The notes: a model not told the origin generated them from the letters alone. DNA of 64,000 bases from Cryptomeria japonica (GCF_030272615.1 NC_081409.1:240713832-240777831), one strand, 5' to 3'. Numbered from the stretch's first letter, positions 44,460 to 56,182 are shown. Made by a program: numbers and translations.

Positions 44460-45963
44460 TCATCTTCCCACATTAGGACACAATATGACACCTAAAGTGC
44501 CATTAGGGTTCATATTTTGTCCTAAGGGGTCATATGGTGTCCTACTACCCCTAACTACACCATATGACCCCTTAAGTATCGTTAGGGGTCATATTGTATC
44601 CTAAAGGGTCATATGGTGTCCTATGACACCTTAGGACACTATATGGTGTCATTAGGGGTCGTATGGTGTCCTAAGGGGTCATATGGTGTCCTATGACCTC
44701 TAACGACACCATACGACCCCTAACGACACCATACGACCCCTTAAGTGTCGTTAGGGATCATATTGTATCCTAAAGGGTCATATGGTGTTCTATGACCCCT
44801 TAGGACACCATACAACCCCTAACGACACCATATGAGCCCTTAAGTGTCATTAGGGGTCATATTGTATCCTAAGGGGTCATATGGTGTCCTATGATCTCTT
44901 AGGAAACCATATGAGCCCTTAGGACACTTTAAGGTGTAGTTAGAGGTTGTATGGTGTCCTAAGGGGTCATATGGTGTCTTATGACCCCTAACAACACCAT
45001 ATGACCCCTTAGGTGTCGTTAGGGGTCATATTGTATCCTAAGGGGTCATAGGACCTATGACCCCTTAGGAAACGATATGATACCTAACGACACCATATGA
45101 CACTTTATGTGTCGTATGGTGTCCTATGACCCCTTAGGACACTATAAGACCCCTGATGACACCATATGACCCCTTAGGTGTCGTCAGGGGTCATATTGTG
45201 TTCTAAGGGGTCATATGGCCCTTAGGACACCATATGTTGTTGTTAGGGGCCGTATGGTGTGCTCATGGGTCATATTATGTTCTAAGGGGTCATGAGACAT
45301 CATATGACCCCTTAGGACACCATATGACCCCTAAGGTGTCATTAGGGGTCATATGGTGTCTAGTGACCCCTTAGGACACTATATGGTGTTGTTATGGGTT
45401 GTATGGTGTCCTAAAGGGGCATATGGTGTTGTATGACCCCTTAGGACACTATATGATCCCTTATCACACCATATTGTGTTGTAAGGGGTCATATAGTGGT
45501 CTAAGGGGTCATATGGTGTCTTATGACCCTTTAGGACACCATATGATCCCTTAGCATACCATATAATGTCGTTAGGGGTCACATAGTGTCGTAAGGGGTC
45601 ATATGGTATTTGATGACCCCTTAGGACACCATATAGTGTCATTAAGGGTCATATTGTGTCCTAAGGGGTCATATGGTGTTCTATGATGCCTTAGGACACC
45701 ATATAACCCCTTAGGATACTATATGGTGTATGTAGGTGTCAGATGGTGTCCTAAGGGGTTGTATGGTGTCCTATGACCCCTTAGGAAATCATATGACCCC
45801 TTTTAACATCCTAGTGCACGACATGACCCTTTAGGACCATATGATGTCCATATGGTGTCCTAAGGGGCCATATGCTATTCTAAAACTTGTGTTACCCCTT
45901 ATTACCCCATATGACACCTAACTACACCATGTGAACCATCAGAATACAATATGACCACTAATG
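44460..45963. repeat. Array of CATATG-centred palindromic units, ~1.5 kb
   Basis: Dozens of degenerate ~20-bp units, AAGGGGTCATATGGTGTCCT and its reverse complement, alternate in both orientations. Linkers such as TATGACCCCTTAGGACACC and CCTAACGACACC recur. Longer head-to-tail periods are also visible (for example GTGTCGTTAGGG near 44747 and 45016). The array could fold into many cruciforms. It is non-coding, and the 87-codon minus-strand frame is a by-product. It lies in the right arm of element G. Confidence 0.9.
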
Positions 45964-46163
45964 AAAATGTTTATAATATAAAATTTAATATATACATTTA
46001 AATATATTATAGTATTAATATATAATATTTTTATTATATATTATTATATTGAATATTATTATATCAATATAATAATATTCAATATATTAATATATTGATA
46101 TATAATTTATTAATATATTAATACAATATATTAATATTATGAATATAATTAATATCATAACTG
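45964..46163. other. AT-only low-complexity spacer
   Basis: About 200 bp is composed mainly of TAATATATTAATAT-type sequence, similar in style to the AT tract at the left end of element G. Confidence 0.7.
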
Positions 46164-46213
46164 CTAAAATCGGATATCCGATTTTATTAGATATCCGATA
46201 ATATCTGATTTTT
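46164..46213. promoter_or_regulatory. Palindromic GATATC motif cluster, right end of element G
   Basis: AAAATCGGATATCCGATTTT (a perfect 20-base palindrome), TTAGATATCCGATAA and TATCTGATTTTT follow one another. They match the left-end cluster at 26004-26446 in sequence. Confidence 0.65.
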
Positions 46214-46439
46214 ATGACATAAATTTCAAATTTTGAAATTTGGCTTGGGAATGCTTTGGGATTTGGCTTGGAAATGATGATCCTGGAATGTCAATAGAAA
46301 AAACGTGTTTTTGAGTATTCTTTGATTTTTCAGACTTCGCACTAGTGGTTGGCGATTTATTTTTAGCAAAAATTGACAAAACGAAAAGGGTTTTTAAGGA
46401 CGTTCTCATCTTTCCAACAATATAAGGATTGTCTTTTTT

Positions 46440-47033
46440 TGACCTTAATAAATAATTAATATTTATTTTTTAATTGAATTCTGACTAAAGTCCTGATTGA
46501 TAGGTTGATTGAAAAGCACACGTAACTTTCAAATGGTATCATATTTTTTGAATCCGAAACATGCGTCACATTTTATGCTTCATCTACTATATGAAATTTT
46601 TTTTTTCATAAATTTTAGACCAAGTTAAGGTGGTCAGACATAGGAGTTTTTGAAATTCTAAAAATTTGTAGTAAAAAATTCATAATTAATTATTTACTTC
46701 ATAAAAAATTATTAAAAAAATATGTGTCACATCTGGAAATGAGTCTAAAACTTATATTATAAATCTTATAAAAAAATATTATGTTTTGATTGTGATTAGG
46801 GTGGTCAAACATACACTTACTTCTTTTTTTTTTTTCCTGAAATTTAAGTACCACTGTATTGAAATTTCTCATTTTCATCAAATATATAGTATTTTTTTCA
46901 AAAAACAACAAGTAGCTTAGAAACTACATTCAATTTTCTATAGATTCTCTTCTTACATATTTTTAAAATAATGTTCATAACTTACTCAAATTTTCATGTC
47001 AAGTTGCATAACTTTGATTTTCTGAAATTTCAT
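46440..47033. other. Right subterminal region of element G with imperfect repeats
   Basis: A pattern of GTCACAT..., then TTATAAAT..., then AGGTGGTCA(G/A)ACATA... occurs twice (about 46568-46660 and 46725-46820). This gives an imperfect repeat of about 165-175 bp. No gene is seen. Confidence 0.4.
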
Positions 47034-47079
47034 TGCCACTTAAGGGCCTATTTGGCACACCATGATCTTGAACATACCC
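47034..47079 (-). repeat. Right terminal inverted repeat of element G
   Basis: The plus strand reads TTTGGCACACCATGATC and then TTGAACATACCC up to 47079, the inverse of the left terminus. It is followed by AATA. Confidence 0.7.
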
Positions 47080-47275
47080 AATAAAAGGATTGCTTCTTCT
47101 TTATATTTCATAAGGAGCTTAGTGATTGATGTTATGTGGTTTTTGACTTGTCTAGTACCTCAAGCCAATTGTCTTTTTGTTTGCCACCATTTTTGTTCTG
47201 ATGTTGAAACAAACATACATATATTTCAGTAATAAAAGTGAAAGAAGACAATTGATGGAGTAATTTGGCATTAGC

Positions 47276-47631
47276 CTAATACTAGCAATTGCACTTTAGT
47301 TTGCAATAGGTATGTTGAAGAGGTGTCGAAGGTTAATTAGGATATTTTTTGGTCTATTAGTTGCATACTCTTGTGTATTAAATGAGGTCAATTGATAGGC
47401 CATTTAGCAAGTGATGTTGTTTATGCAACAAAGGTATTAATGAAAAAATGATATCTTCAAATCAACTATGTACCCACTTAGAAAGATCCAATCAGAAGTG
47501 AAATAAAATATATGGATTGAGAAGATGATTAGGCTCATGTTATGTTCATAATAGGGAGAGAGGGAGAGATAGAGTGGGGAAGAGTGAGAGAGAGGGGGTA
47601 AAGAGATAGAGATAAAAATTGTATAGATAAT

Positions 47632-47691
<60 letters not shown>

Positions 47692-48260
47692 AAGAGTAAG
47701 ATAAAGGGAGATTTGAGACAAGAAGTATGGAGAGATAGTGATAAAGAGACAATGAGATATAGATATAGAGGCCTAAGAATAGTGAGAGGGACAAAGAGGG
47801 AGAGACATAAATGAATAGAACGTGTCCAGAGATAGAGGGACTAGGAGGAAGATAGAGCAAGACAAAATGTGAGACAAATAGATATAAAGAGGTAGGAAGA
47901 CAAAGAGGGAGATATAAAGAAGAAGAGATAGCAAGATGTAGAGGAATGAGGGACAGAGAGGGAGAGGCATTAATGCATAGAGGGACACATGTATAGAGAT
48001 GGAGGGAGTAGGAGGAAGATAGAGAGAGACAAAAAGGGAGAGAAATAGATATAGAGAGGGGGGAGATAGAGAGAGATATAAAGCAGAATACGTGGCAAGA
48101 TGTAAAGGAAGATGGAGAAGGAAAGATAGATCTGCATGGTGATATTGAGTGATAGGGAGTAATAAGGATCCATTTCCAAAATGCACATGTTATTTTTGTG
48201 ATAGGGAGAGAGGGGGAGAGGAAGAGATATGCATATAAAGAGGAAGAGATAAATATATAG
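47276..48260. repeat. Duplicated segment, copy A, with GA-rich tail
   Basis: From ACTAGCAATTGCACTTTAG through TCATGTTATGTTCATAATAG this matches 49361-49670 in order and orientation, diverged but easily followed. A GA-rich stretch follows in both. The GA tail includes a pure GA run at about 47637-47688 and units such as GAGATAGAGGGA. The Leu/Ser-rich minus-strand frames across it are artefacts. Confidence 0.75.
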
Positions 48261-48422
48261 GAAATGGTATATAATATAGTATAATATAAATAATTTATAA
48301 TATTAAAATATTGTATATAATAGTAAGTATAAATTATATTGTATATTTAAAAAATGAAATAAATATGGTTGAATAACAATTTAATATAAGAATTAAATAT
48401 ATAACATTTAACTATATAATAT

Positions 48423-48633
48423 ATATATTTTTAGTCACCCAAGGTATCCCCGCGACTTAGCCCAACGACACTGGTTTCCCATTATGGGGCGAGCTAAGGC
48501 GAGACTAGTCCCTGGAGATGAGTTAAGCAGCCCGTCAGCCAAGCCCATCGGTTGAATCCAAGCCTCAGAGTCGAACCCGAGACCAATGGGGAGCAAACCC
48601 ACAGTCCAAACCAACTCTGTTACTTGTCCGGGC
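48423..48633 (-). mobile_element. tRNA-derived SINE
   Basis: This ~211-bp GC-rich unit is flanked by a perfect 14-bp duplication, TAACTATATAATAT, at 48409-48422 and 48634-48647. On the minus strand it starts near AGCCCGGACAAGTAACAG. It carries an A-box-like TAACAGAGTTGG and a B box GGTTCGACTC (plus-strand positions 48568-48577), the spacing expected of a tRNA-like pol III promoter. It ends in an A-rich TAAAAATAT tail. It encodes no protein and would need LINE proteins to move. The family name is not assigned. Confidence 0.88.
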
Positions 48634-48647
48634 TAACTATATAATAT

Positions 48648-49325
48648 TATTATATCAATATTTAATTTTTAAAAAATGTAGCATGTTTATATCATATTAT
48701 TTTACTTTATAATAATATATTAGTTAATAAAATTATATTTTTAATCTAAATTCAAATATCATAAAATATAAGAATATAAAATATTGATGTTACAAACAAT
48801 AATAACATTAATTGAAAGATAAATTCAATATTAACAAATAATTTTTTAATTATAAAGTTGAACATAAATATAGGTAAATTCTTAAGTAAATTAAATTTGA
48901 AAAATTAAAACTATATCTCAAATAAAAGATTGAAAATTAAATAAGATAAAATATATTAAAATTGATACAATTTACATTAAAAGTTACAAGTTAAATCATT
49001 GTAAAAAAGTTAAATATACAAAAGGAAAAAAAAAAATAAATTAAAATGATTTAAAAATTATAATTTTATTTATGTAGTTTTTTAATTATCTTTTGATATC
49101 ATAAATAATGTCAAATATAGGACAATGACTTTGCTTATATATATAGGCAGGGACTAATAAAATAATAATTTAACATTTAAAAAATAAGTTAATGGTATAA
49201 AATTTGAAAATATAAGTTATCGTTATATTATTATTATATAGTATAAAAATATAATAATAATGTTTTGGTATTAAGAAAACATAATAATATAATCATATTT
49301 TAATAATAATTTGGTATCAATCACA

Positions 49326-49360
<35 letters not shown>
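48648..49360. other. AT-rich DNA, no gene seen
   Basis: This is very AT-rich sequence with no coding frame. It ends in a (TAA)n run of about ten units near 49330-49360. Confidence 0.6.
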
Positions 49361-49362
<2 letters not shown>

Positions 49363-49670
49363 TAGCAATCACACTTTAGTGTCAAAAGGGTACACCGAAT
49401 TGGTGTGGAAGGTCAATTAGGGGAATTTTGTGTATTTTGCATACATTTGTTCAGTATGTAAGCTCAATTGGTAGGCTATTTAAAAATTGATTTTGTTTGT
49501 GCAATCAAGGTCTCAATCGAGAAGTGGTAGCTTTTAAAATGAACTATGCATCTAGTTATAGGGATCCAAACATGACTAAAAGAATCTATGAATCTTGAAG
49601 ATAACTAGATCCAATTATCAACAAGGTCATGTTATGTTTGCAATAGGTGGAGAGGGACAAAGAGGTGTAA
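49361..49670. repeat. Duplicated segment, copy B, left part
   Basis: It matches 47276-47570 (ACTAGCAATCACACTTTAG at the start, TCATGTTATGTTTGCAATAG near the end). Its GA tail was split by insertion of family L copy 2 and continues at 54347-54830. Confidence 0.75.
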
Positions 49671-49675
49671 TACCC

Positions 49676-52600
49676 CGCCAGGAAACCCTTAAGGGTTTAA
49701 ATTAAAAACACTCAAATAGAGTGTAAATTTTTTTTTTTTTTATAATAATTATTTAGAGCGTTAATGAAAAGTTACATTATTAAGATAAATTGAAGTTAAC
49801 TCAATTCATTATTAGGCACGACATTAAAATACATTGGAGTTATCTGTCAACTTAGCTATCATAGCGGAAGGCTCAACAATCCTAAGAGGTTTCCCAACGC
49901 GATTACCTAACCTTACACCTAACTCAACTTGCGCCATTAGATCCATTAAATTGGATATCTTACTTACGAGATAATGCATAGATCTAGATTACATATGTGT
50001 TCATAGATATGACATCTTAAATTTTTTTGGAGGCGTACATTTACTTTGGTGGTTAGGAGGCCATTGAGGAGTCATTTACTCAATGCACTTAATTTCATAA
50101 TTACGTTAAGAGGGCCCCCAAAAGGGTTCATGTGTTTAATGTGATGAAGTCCACTCCTTGGTTTTGTGGTATCCATTCACAATTGATTTCACCCTTTAAT
50201 GTTTTAAAAATATGCCTAATGAGATTCATTCGTTCGGGTTAAACTACGTTCAATATAACGAGGATTCCTTCATTTGATCTTAAAATATTCACCCACATTT
50301 GATACCTCCTTTAAAATATTAAACAGTGTGGTTAATAAGATAAATTTGTTTCTTTCGGATTAAACTTCCATGAGTAGAGTGAGGGCTCTTCATTTGTTAT
50401 CATGCGTAGCCTACTAATGAGTTGAAGTTCTATTATGAAAGGTAAAATATGAGTAGCCATAGGATACATTTGATGTTTTAAAATTAATACTACTAGATGG
50501 CTAGAATCATTACATGAAAAATGTATTTGAGCCACAAGAGTTCATCCTTTAACTTTATGATATAGTTAGGAAGATAATATTTAACATTTCAAGATTGAAG
50601 TAATTAGATCATAATGACGTTCTTCTATTCAGATTAAAATACAATTATCTTTTTGCATATCTCTTGTTTTGTTCTCTTCTTGTTAAATGATCTTAAAATG
50701 AGAGAGATACTTTTACTAGGATTTAATGTTTAAACAACAAATCAATTACTTTTCCATTTTAGTTTAATTTTAGCAATCATGAGGGGTTCCTTTTATAAGG
50801 GAATAAAAATATGGATATCTAATTGAGTCCACTCGAATATCAAATTAATCCGATGAGGGTTAATGGTTATGATTAAAGAGTGAAATAACTTAACAAATCA
50901 TCCAATGCAATGAACATAATTGACATGGCGTGATTCATTTTCTAAGGAAAAAAGATAGATATTTATATGATGTTCATTTTTTTTTAGTTTTCCATTTAAG
51001 AATTATGACATAAATCTTAACTTCATTTCTTTTTTACATCCATTCCATTTATATACTTAATAACAAGTTAACCCCATAAAGTATTCTAACCAGATTCTTT
51101 CCACCATTACAACTTAAATTAACATTATCAATTTACCTTTTCCCACAACTTTAATCTCAATATTTAAATACCTTGCCATATTCATAATTCACCACGTTTT
51201 ACGAATTTAAAAGGCTATATTTATCCATTTGAATAATGTTATGCACTTAAATTTGATTTCATTAAATTTCCACCATACACTTAAGCGAGAGTATAACCAT
51301 TCATGGTAACTTAAAACATAAAACAAGTACGCTAAAAACATCACATAACACAGGTATGATCTCGGAGTTCACCCCGGATGGGCTACATCTCCGGGTCTGC
51401 TCAACTGCAAGACCCCTTTGGTATTATATCTTTAGGAATTACATAATTGATAAGTCTTTTACATCTTGCCACTGGGCGAATACAAACAATAAGCAACAGA
51501 CACCTCGGACGTTAATTACGCAATGATCCCTTTGGTAGTGGATCCTACTAAGTACATCAAGTAAAAAGGGCAAGGATTCCTTAACAGGTGGTACCTTAAA
51601 TGGGGTCTAGACCAACGTTGGATAGACCAAGGAAAACAGATGACGGGGTCCCAACAAATTTCCAAATTAATAGATCATGCACAAACGTTAACGAGTAAAT
51701 ACAACATTTTCTCAAATTGACATAAACATCTATTCAAATTAGTTAACACTAGATCCCCACTAATGATAAGGTGGTTTTACAAAGGTACTCTAGCCCCTTT
51801 GAACTGCACAAGGATACATAAGACAAATTAAGGACGAACACCACCCTTTCGGTTTACTCATTAACACCTAACCGCGAGTTCTAACATTTCCCACTTAAAA
51901 GAATTAAAGCCTACATGCACTCTTCAACATTGCCAAGATAATGAAACTCATTTCCATATTATATTTCAACAAGACCAAATCAATATAGGTCATATCATTA
52001 TATATATTTATACAGATTAGATGGTTACCTGTACTAACACATATTTTAAACATATCTATTATGAACATTTATCACTTATTACAATTTTCATCTCAACACA
52101 AATTTTAATATAAAATATTGCCTAAAATACATTTATATGAATAAACCCTTTTTTATGATAGTGTAAAATAACACAACAATACTTGAACTAAATCTATTTT
52201 AATAAGCATCCTTTTTTTTTTTGATTGTATATACTTCTCCATTCGAATTTTAATATCAAATATTGCTTATAATATATTGATATTAATAAGCATCTTTTTT
52301 TTTTTATTGTAGAAAATGAAACCAACTAAAACCAATTTTTAACTTACAAAACAAAACTAATTTAATAACTATCGAACAACACAAAAAAAAAACAAATTTA
52401 AAAAAAAAATCTGTTTGCGGCCAAACCCTAGCCGAGCCCCCAACCGTAGGGAACTGCAGCCACCATGGCAGGCGCAGCCCGGGGGTTCTGCGTCCGCCAT
52501 GGGGGACGCAGTCCCTACGGCTCCCCCACACAGTGGTGCCGGAAGGGGCTGCGGCCTCCAATGGAGACGCAGTCCCCTTCGGCCACCACTGTGCGTGGGC

Positions 52601-54341
52601 GCCGATAGAGATCTGCGAGCGGCGCGCGGGGGAGGGGGCGGGTTGAGCTTCGGCTCCCCCCCCCCCCCCCCGAACCCCCTCAAAATTTTTGCATTTAAAT
52701 TTTATTTTTTATTTTTTTCTTTTTCCTTCCTTCATTCGATTTACAGTTCGAAAATTTACCCCCCCTTTTTTTTTCATATGAATCCGACTTACAGTTGGGT
52801 TTTATCAAAATAAATCTCAAAAATACAGACCCATTTATTCCCAGATTTGTATAAAAAACTCCTTATGGAAAGAATGTCTCCTATCAAGTTTGAATCACAA
52901 AATCTATTAACAACAAGGATTGATTTAAAATAACCAAGTTGGGAAGAGACTGAAAACTAACTTCAAAACATTCATGTGACATACTGTTTTTTTTTGTTCA
53001 ACAAATAAATAAGGAGAAGATTCGATTCTTACCTCACAATGCAAATTCCAGGTTTGAATCTTGAATGAAAAGCTTCAGCCACTCCAAGCAAGCAAGGAAA
53101 ACTCCATTCTTTTCTTCCCAAACCATGTTTTTTCAAAAAGAGACCCAAAAAAACCAAGAACCCCCCAAAATGCTTGCAAAACTAAGATTAAAAACAAAGC
53201 CCTAGTTTTTGCCCTAATTTCAATTTCGAATTTAGGGTTTTATTTCTAAAATACAATAAATGAAAATCCAAATGGGAATCATTCATTCCTTCCTTGTTCA
53301 TTTTTCTTTTAAAATTTAAAAGCTTCTACTTCATATTCAGCTCTAATTTAATTTACTGAAAATCAAACTTTTATATTTTATCAACTATACAAGTAAGAAG
53401 AAATAATTTCTTTTAAATAATAATAATTTTCCTCTTTTTTTTTTTCTCCAAATGCGAAAATGCGTAATTTATTGCTATCTCCCAAATGTCTTTAAATTTT
53501 TCCTTTCCAAAAACGTATAATCTCATTAAATTCGTTATTTTAAAATTAGCTATTAAATTAACTCGCTACAACATAATAAAGCGATATTTTTAAATAAATG
53601 ACTAATCTAATGCAAGAGTTTAATTTATTCTAATTTCTCGACTACAAATGCATAAAAGTTACAAATGCGTAAATGAGCACACTAACCTCAGTTAAATACC
53701 TTAAACTTGCTACAATAATAATTTAAAGCAAATCTCTTTAATTACTGATTAATCGTATAAAGAAGCTACCTATTTAAATTTCTATATCTCTAATGTGTAC
53801 GTTTAATCATAATTTTAAATTTAATACTTAGGATAACAAACCTCACTTACCTCGTGCAAGGCATGCAAATCGAGGTAGTCCTCCAAATCTCTCGACACGC
53901 ATCTCAATGAAAGGCAAGCTCCACGAATCCACGCACGATGCTCACCTAACCATGGCTAAGGCAAGACGAGCGTTATATGACCACTAATTCCGAATTCAAA
54001 AGATGAAAGAGCATACTCAACCTTGCAAGTTCCAAGGGAGGTGAACCTTGCCCTAAGCGGTGTTGTACCTGCAATCTCCTGCACCCATGAATTCATACAA
54101 GCATGCATATACATATACATATTCAATGAAGACGTTAGCTCAAGATTTATCTCAAGGGTTAGGAAACAATTACATTTACACGAAAATCGATGCAAAAGCA
54201 CAATAATAAGTATGCATAGTTTATTTATATTATCTAAACTACACATTGCATATTGGTTGATCTACCATTCAAGAATGCCACATAGGAAGTCAATCAAGGT
54301 TAAACGGGTTTTAAAAGTCCGACTAGGGTATGGGCATTACA
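49676..54341 (+). mobile_element. Long solo LTR-like unit, family L copy 2
   Basis: It begins TGTAATACCCCGCCAGG and ends GGGCATTACA, with a perfect 5-bp TSD AGAGG at 49671-49675 and 54342-54346. At 4,666 bp it holds no second copy of its start, so it is a single LTR-like unit. It matches copy 1 reversed: CGGAGTTCACC and GGGCTACATCTCCGGGTCTG near 51365-51400, and GCGGTGTTGTACCTGCAATC near 54057. A GC-rich hairpin island lies about 2.75 kb from its start. No protein domain is seen, and the frames across the island or the A/T tracts are not genes. Confidence 0.9.
52415..52675. other. GC-rich hairpin island of family L copy 2
   Basis: This 260-bp GC-rich, CpG-containing patch sits in AT-rich DNA. 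Nested inverted repeats are visible: CCGTAGGGA (52444-52452) with TCCCTACGG (52512-52520), enclosing CTGCGTCC (52488-52495) with GGACGCAG (52504-52511). Three ORFs of about 85-130 codons overlap it on both strands. None shows family resemblance. Confidence 0.8.
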
Positions 54342-54346
54342 AGAGG

Positions 54347-54558
54347 AAAGGAGATAAATAAAGAGAGGAGAGAGAGGCAGAGAGATATAAAAGGAGGGAG
54401 TGATAGAGAGAGAGGGAGAAATGAAGAGAAAGAGGAAGAGGAAGACAATGAGAGGAGGAATGGAGACATAGAAAGATAAACATACAAGAAGTGATATATA
54501 GGGAGAGCCTAGAAGGACATATAGAAAGAAAGTAGGGGAGATGGGGTGAATAAAAGAA

Positions 54559-54645
<87 letters not shown>

Positions 54646-54830
54646 TAATGAGAAAGATAGATGGGGAAGGAAGATATAGAGAGATACAAAGAGGGAGATG
54701 CATGAATAGTAAGGAGATAGAGATAGAGAGAGAAATGTGGAGATGGAGAGGGAGATAGAGAAGAAGAGGGAGATGATAAGAAATAGATAGAGAGTGATGG
54801 AGAGATAAATAAAATGTATTATATAAATTA
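54347..54830. repeat. GA-rich tail of duplicated segment copy B
   Basis: This is the continuation of the GA-rich tail cut by family L copy 2. It includes a pure (GA)n run of about 80 bp near 54560-54642 and GATAGAGAGAGA-type units similar to 47700-48260. Long Leu/Ser-rich and Arg/Glu frames are artefacts. Confidence 0.92.
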
Positions 54831-56096
54831 AAAATATAATCTTTCTACAATAAATTAAAATTTTAATAAAATAAATAATCATAAATTAAATTAATTCTAA
54901 TAAATTTAATTATTAATTGTAATTTTGTAAAAGGACATAAATAAATAAAAATAAATTTCTAAAATAAATCTAAAATAAATAAAAAAATAGAAAAATCTAA
55001 ATGCAAAGTCAAAATATATGAAAAATCTAAATATTAATAAAAAATATAATTTAAAAAATTTATAATAAATAATAAATATTTTAAATTGAAAAAAGAAAAA
55101 AAAGAAGAAAAATTTAAATTTTTTAGAACTTAAGTAAATAAAACATGTACCTAGAAAATATAATTAATAGATTACAAACAACTTTAACACTAATTAAATC
55201 ATAATCCAAATCCTAACTTTAAGATTTACCATGTCTTGAATGATGCATTATGTAGTTAGTTAGGGTATGTTCTCGCATTATATAGATCTTTAGATATTGT
55301 ATTGTGTCTAATTACTTAACAATAATTATGGTTTTTTCTTGTTCAATTAATTTTATGTGCACCTTGGGCTATAATTAAATCATAATTAAGTATTATAAGG
55401 GTTATGCATAGGATTATTATGAATTTAACATTAATAATAAATATTTTAAGTGTTTTTAAGTACAATTCTATTTCTATGTGAGATTATGTATTATTAGATC
55501 TAAAATTATTAATCAAATCAACTTAATATTTTTTAAGCTTACAATCAACTCTAAAATTTTAATAAATTGTAATGTTAAAAATTCATAAACATTTATTATT
55601 TAATACAAATAAATTAAATTAAATTAAGTTTTTTATTTAAAAATAAATCAACAATCACTAATTATAAGCTGAAGACTAAAATCTAGATTTAAAACTAACT
55701 TTCAATTCTAATTTATTCTTTTTAACATTCAAATCATTTCATATTAGAATCTTTAAATGATTAGTAAATTAAATAAAATTAAATATATCAAATATCAAAT
55801 AGATATATATTAACTAAAATACATTCTATTTTATATTTAAAAACACTTTTAAAAAGAAAATCAACTTAAAATAAAAAAGAATTCATGTATTTAATTATTA
55901 AAAATATTGTATATTATGAAATGATTTTTTTTTTAAAGAATTCTAAGATTTAATATATTCGACAAGTTTAAATGTTTTTTTGTGTCTTTTCTATCTAATG
56001 GTTATGAACATTTCAACTGTCTTGCACACTTCTAAGATAATATCAACCATGGATTGTCGTTGAGCTTGTATAGCTCACATAGGGAATGTCTTTCAC

Positions 56097-56097
<1 letters not shown>

Positions 56098-56137
<40 letters not shown>

Positions 56138-56182
56138 AATAATGGATAAGGATAAGGATAAGGATAAGGATAAGGATAAGAA
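56098..56182. repeat. (CAA)n followed by (GGATAA)n
   Basis: About twelve CAA units (56098-56133) are followed after a short gap by about seven units of GGATAA (56143-56182). The hexamer is not the plant telomere repeat TTTAGGG. Confidence 0.93.

Larger units (their letters stand above)
25859..47079. mobile_element. Candidate 21-kb TIR DNA transposon (element G)
   Basis: The left end starts GGGTATGT and carries GATCATGGTGTGCCAAA. The right end, reverse-complemented, starts with the same 8 bases and carries the same 17-base block, with 26 of the first 29 bases identical. After a 9-bp indel both continue AAGTGGC. The flanks are AATA on both sides (25855-25858 and 47080-47083), consistent with a 4-bp TSD. 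Inside are a converging pair of genes: an unknown multi-exon gene (26624-28579, plus) and a DDE/D-type transposase pseudogene (43408-38790, minus). Subterminal palindromes occur at both ends. LINE (32348-38480) and LTR-like (41320-42816) insertions inflate the length, leaving about 13.6 kb without them. The alternative is two partial elements of one family that happen to face each other. Confidence 0.6.

Noticed and set aside
47437-48188. Leu/Ser-rich minus-strand frames of 72-137 codons
   Set aside because: They run over the GA-rich tail of a duplicated segment, and several overlap in different frames.
48423-48633. Genuine tRNA gene
   Set aside because: Only A- and B-box-like parts are present, with no acceptor stem pairing, and the unit is 211 bp with a TSD and an A-rich tail, so a SINE fits better.
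52304-52813. GC-rich patch with ORFs on both strands that could be a CpG-island promoter or gene
   Set aside because: It lies inside family L copy 2 at the place where every copy has a hairpin island, and none of the ORFs resembles a protein family.
54300-54882. Frames of up to 181 codons over a GA tract, including an Arg/Glu alternation
   Set aside because: They follow a pure (GA)n microsatellite.
56143-56182. Interstitial telomere repeat
   Set aside because: The hexamer is GGATAA, not the plant TTTAGGG heptamer.
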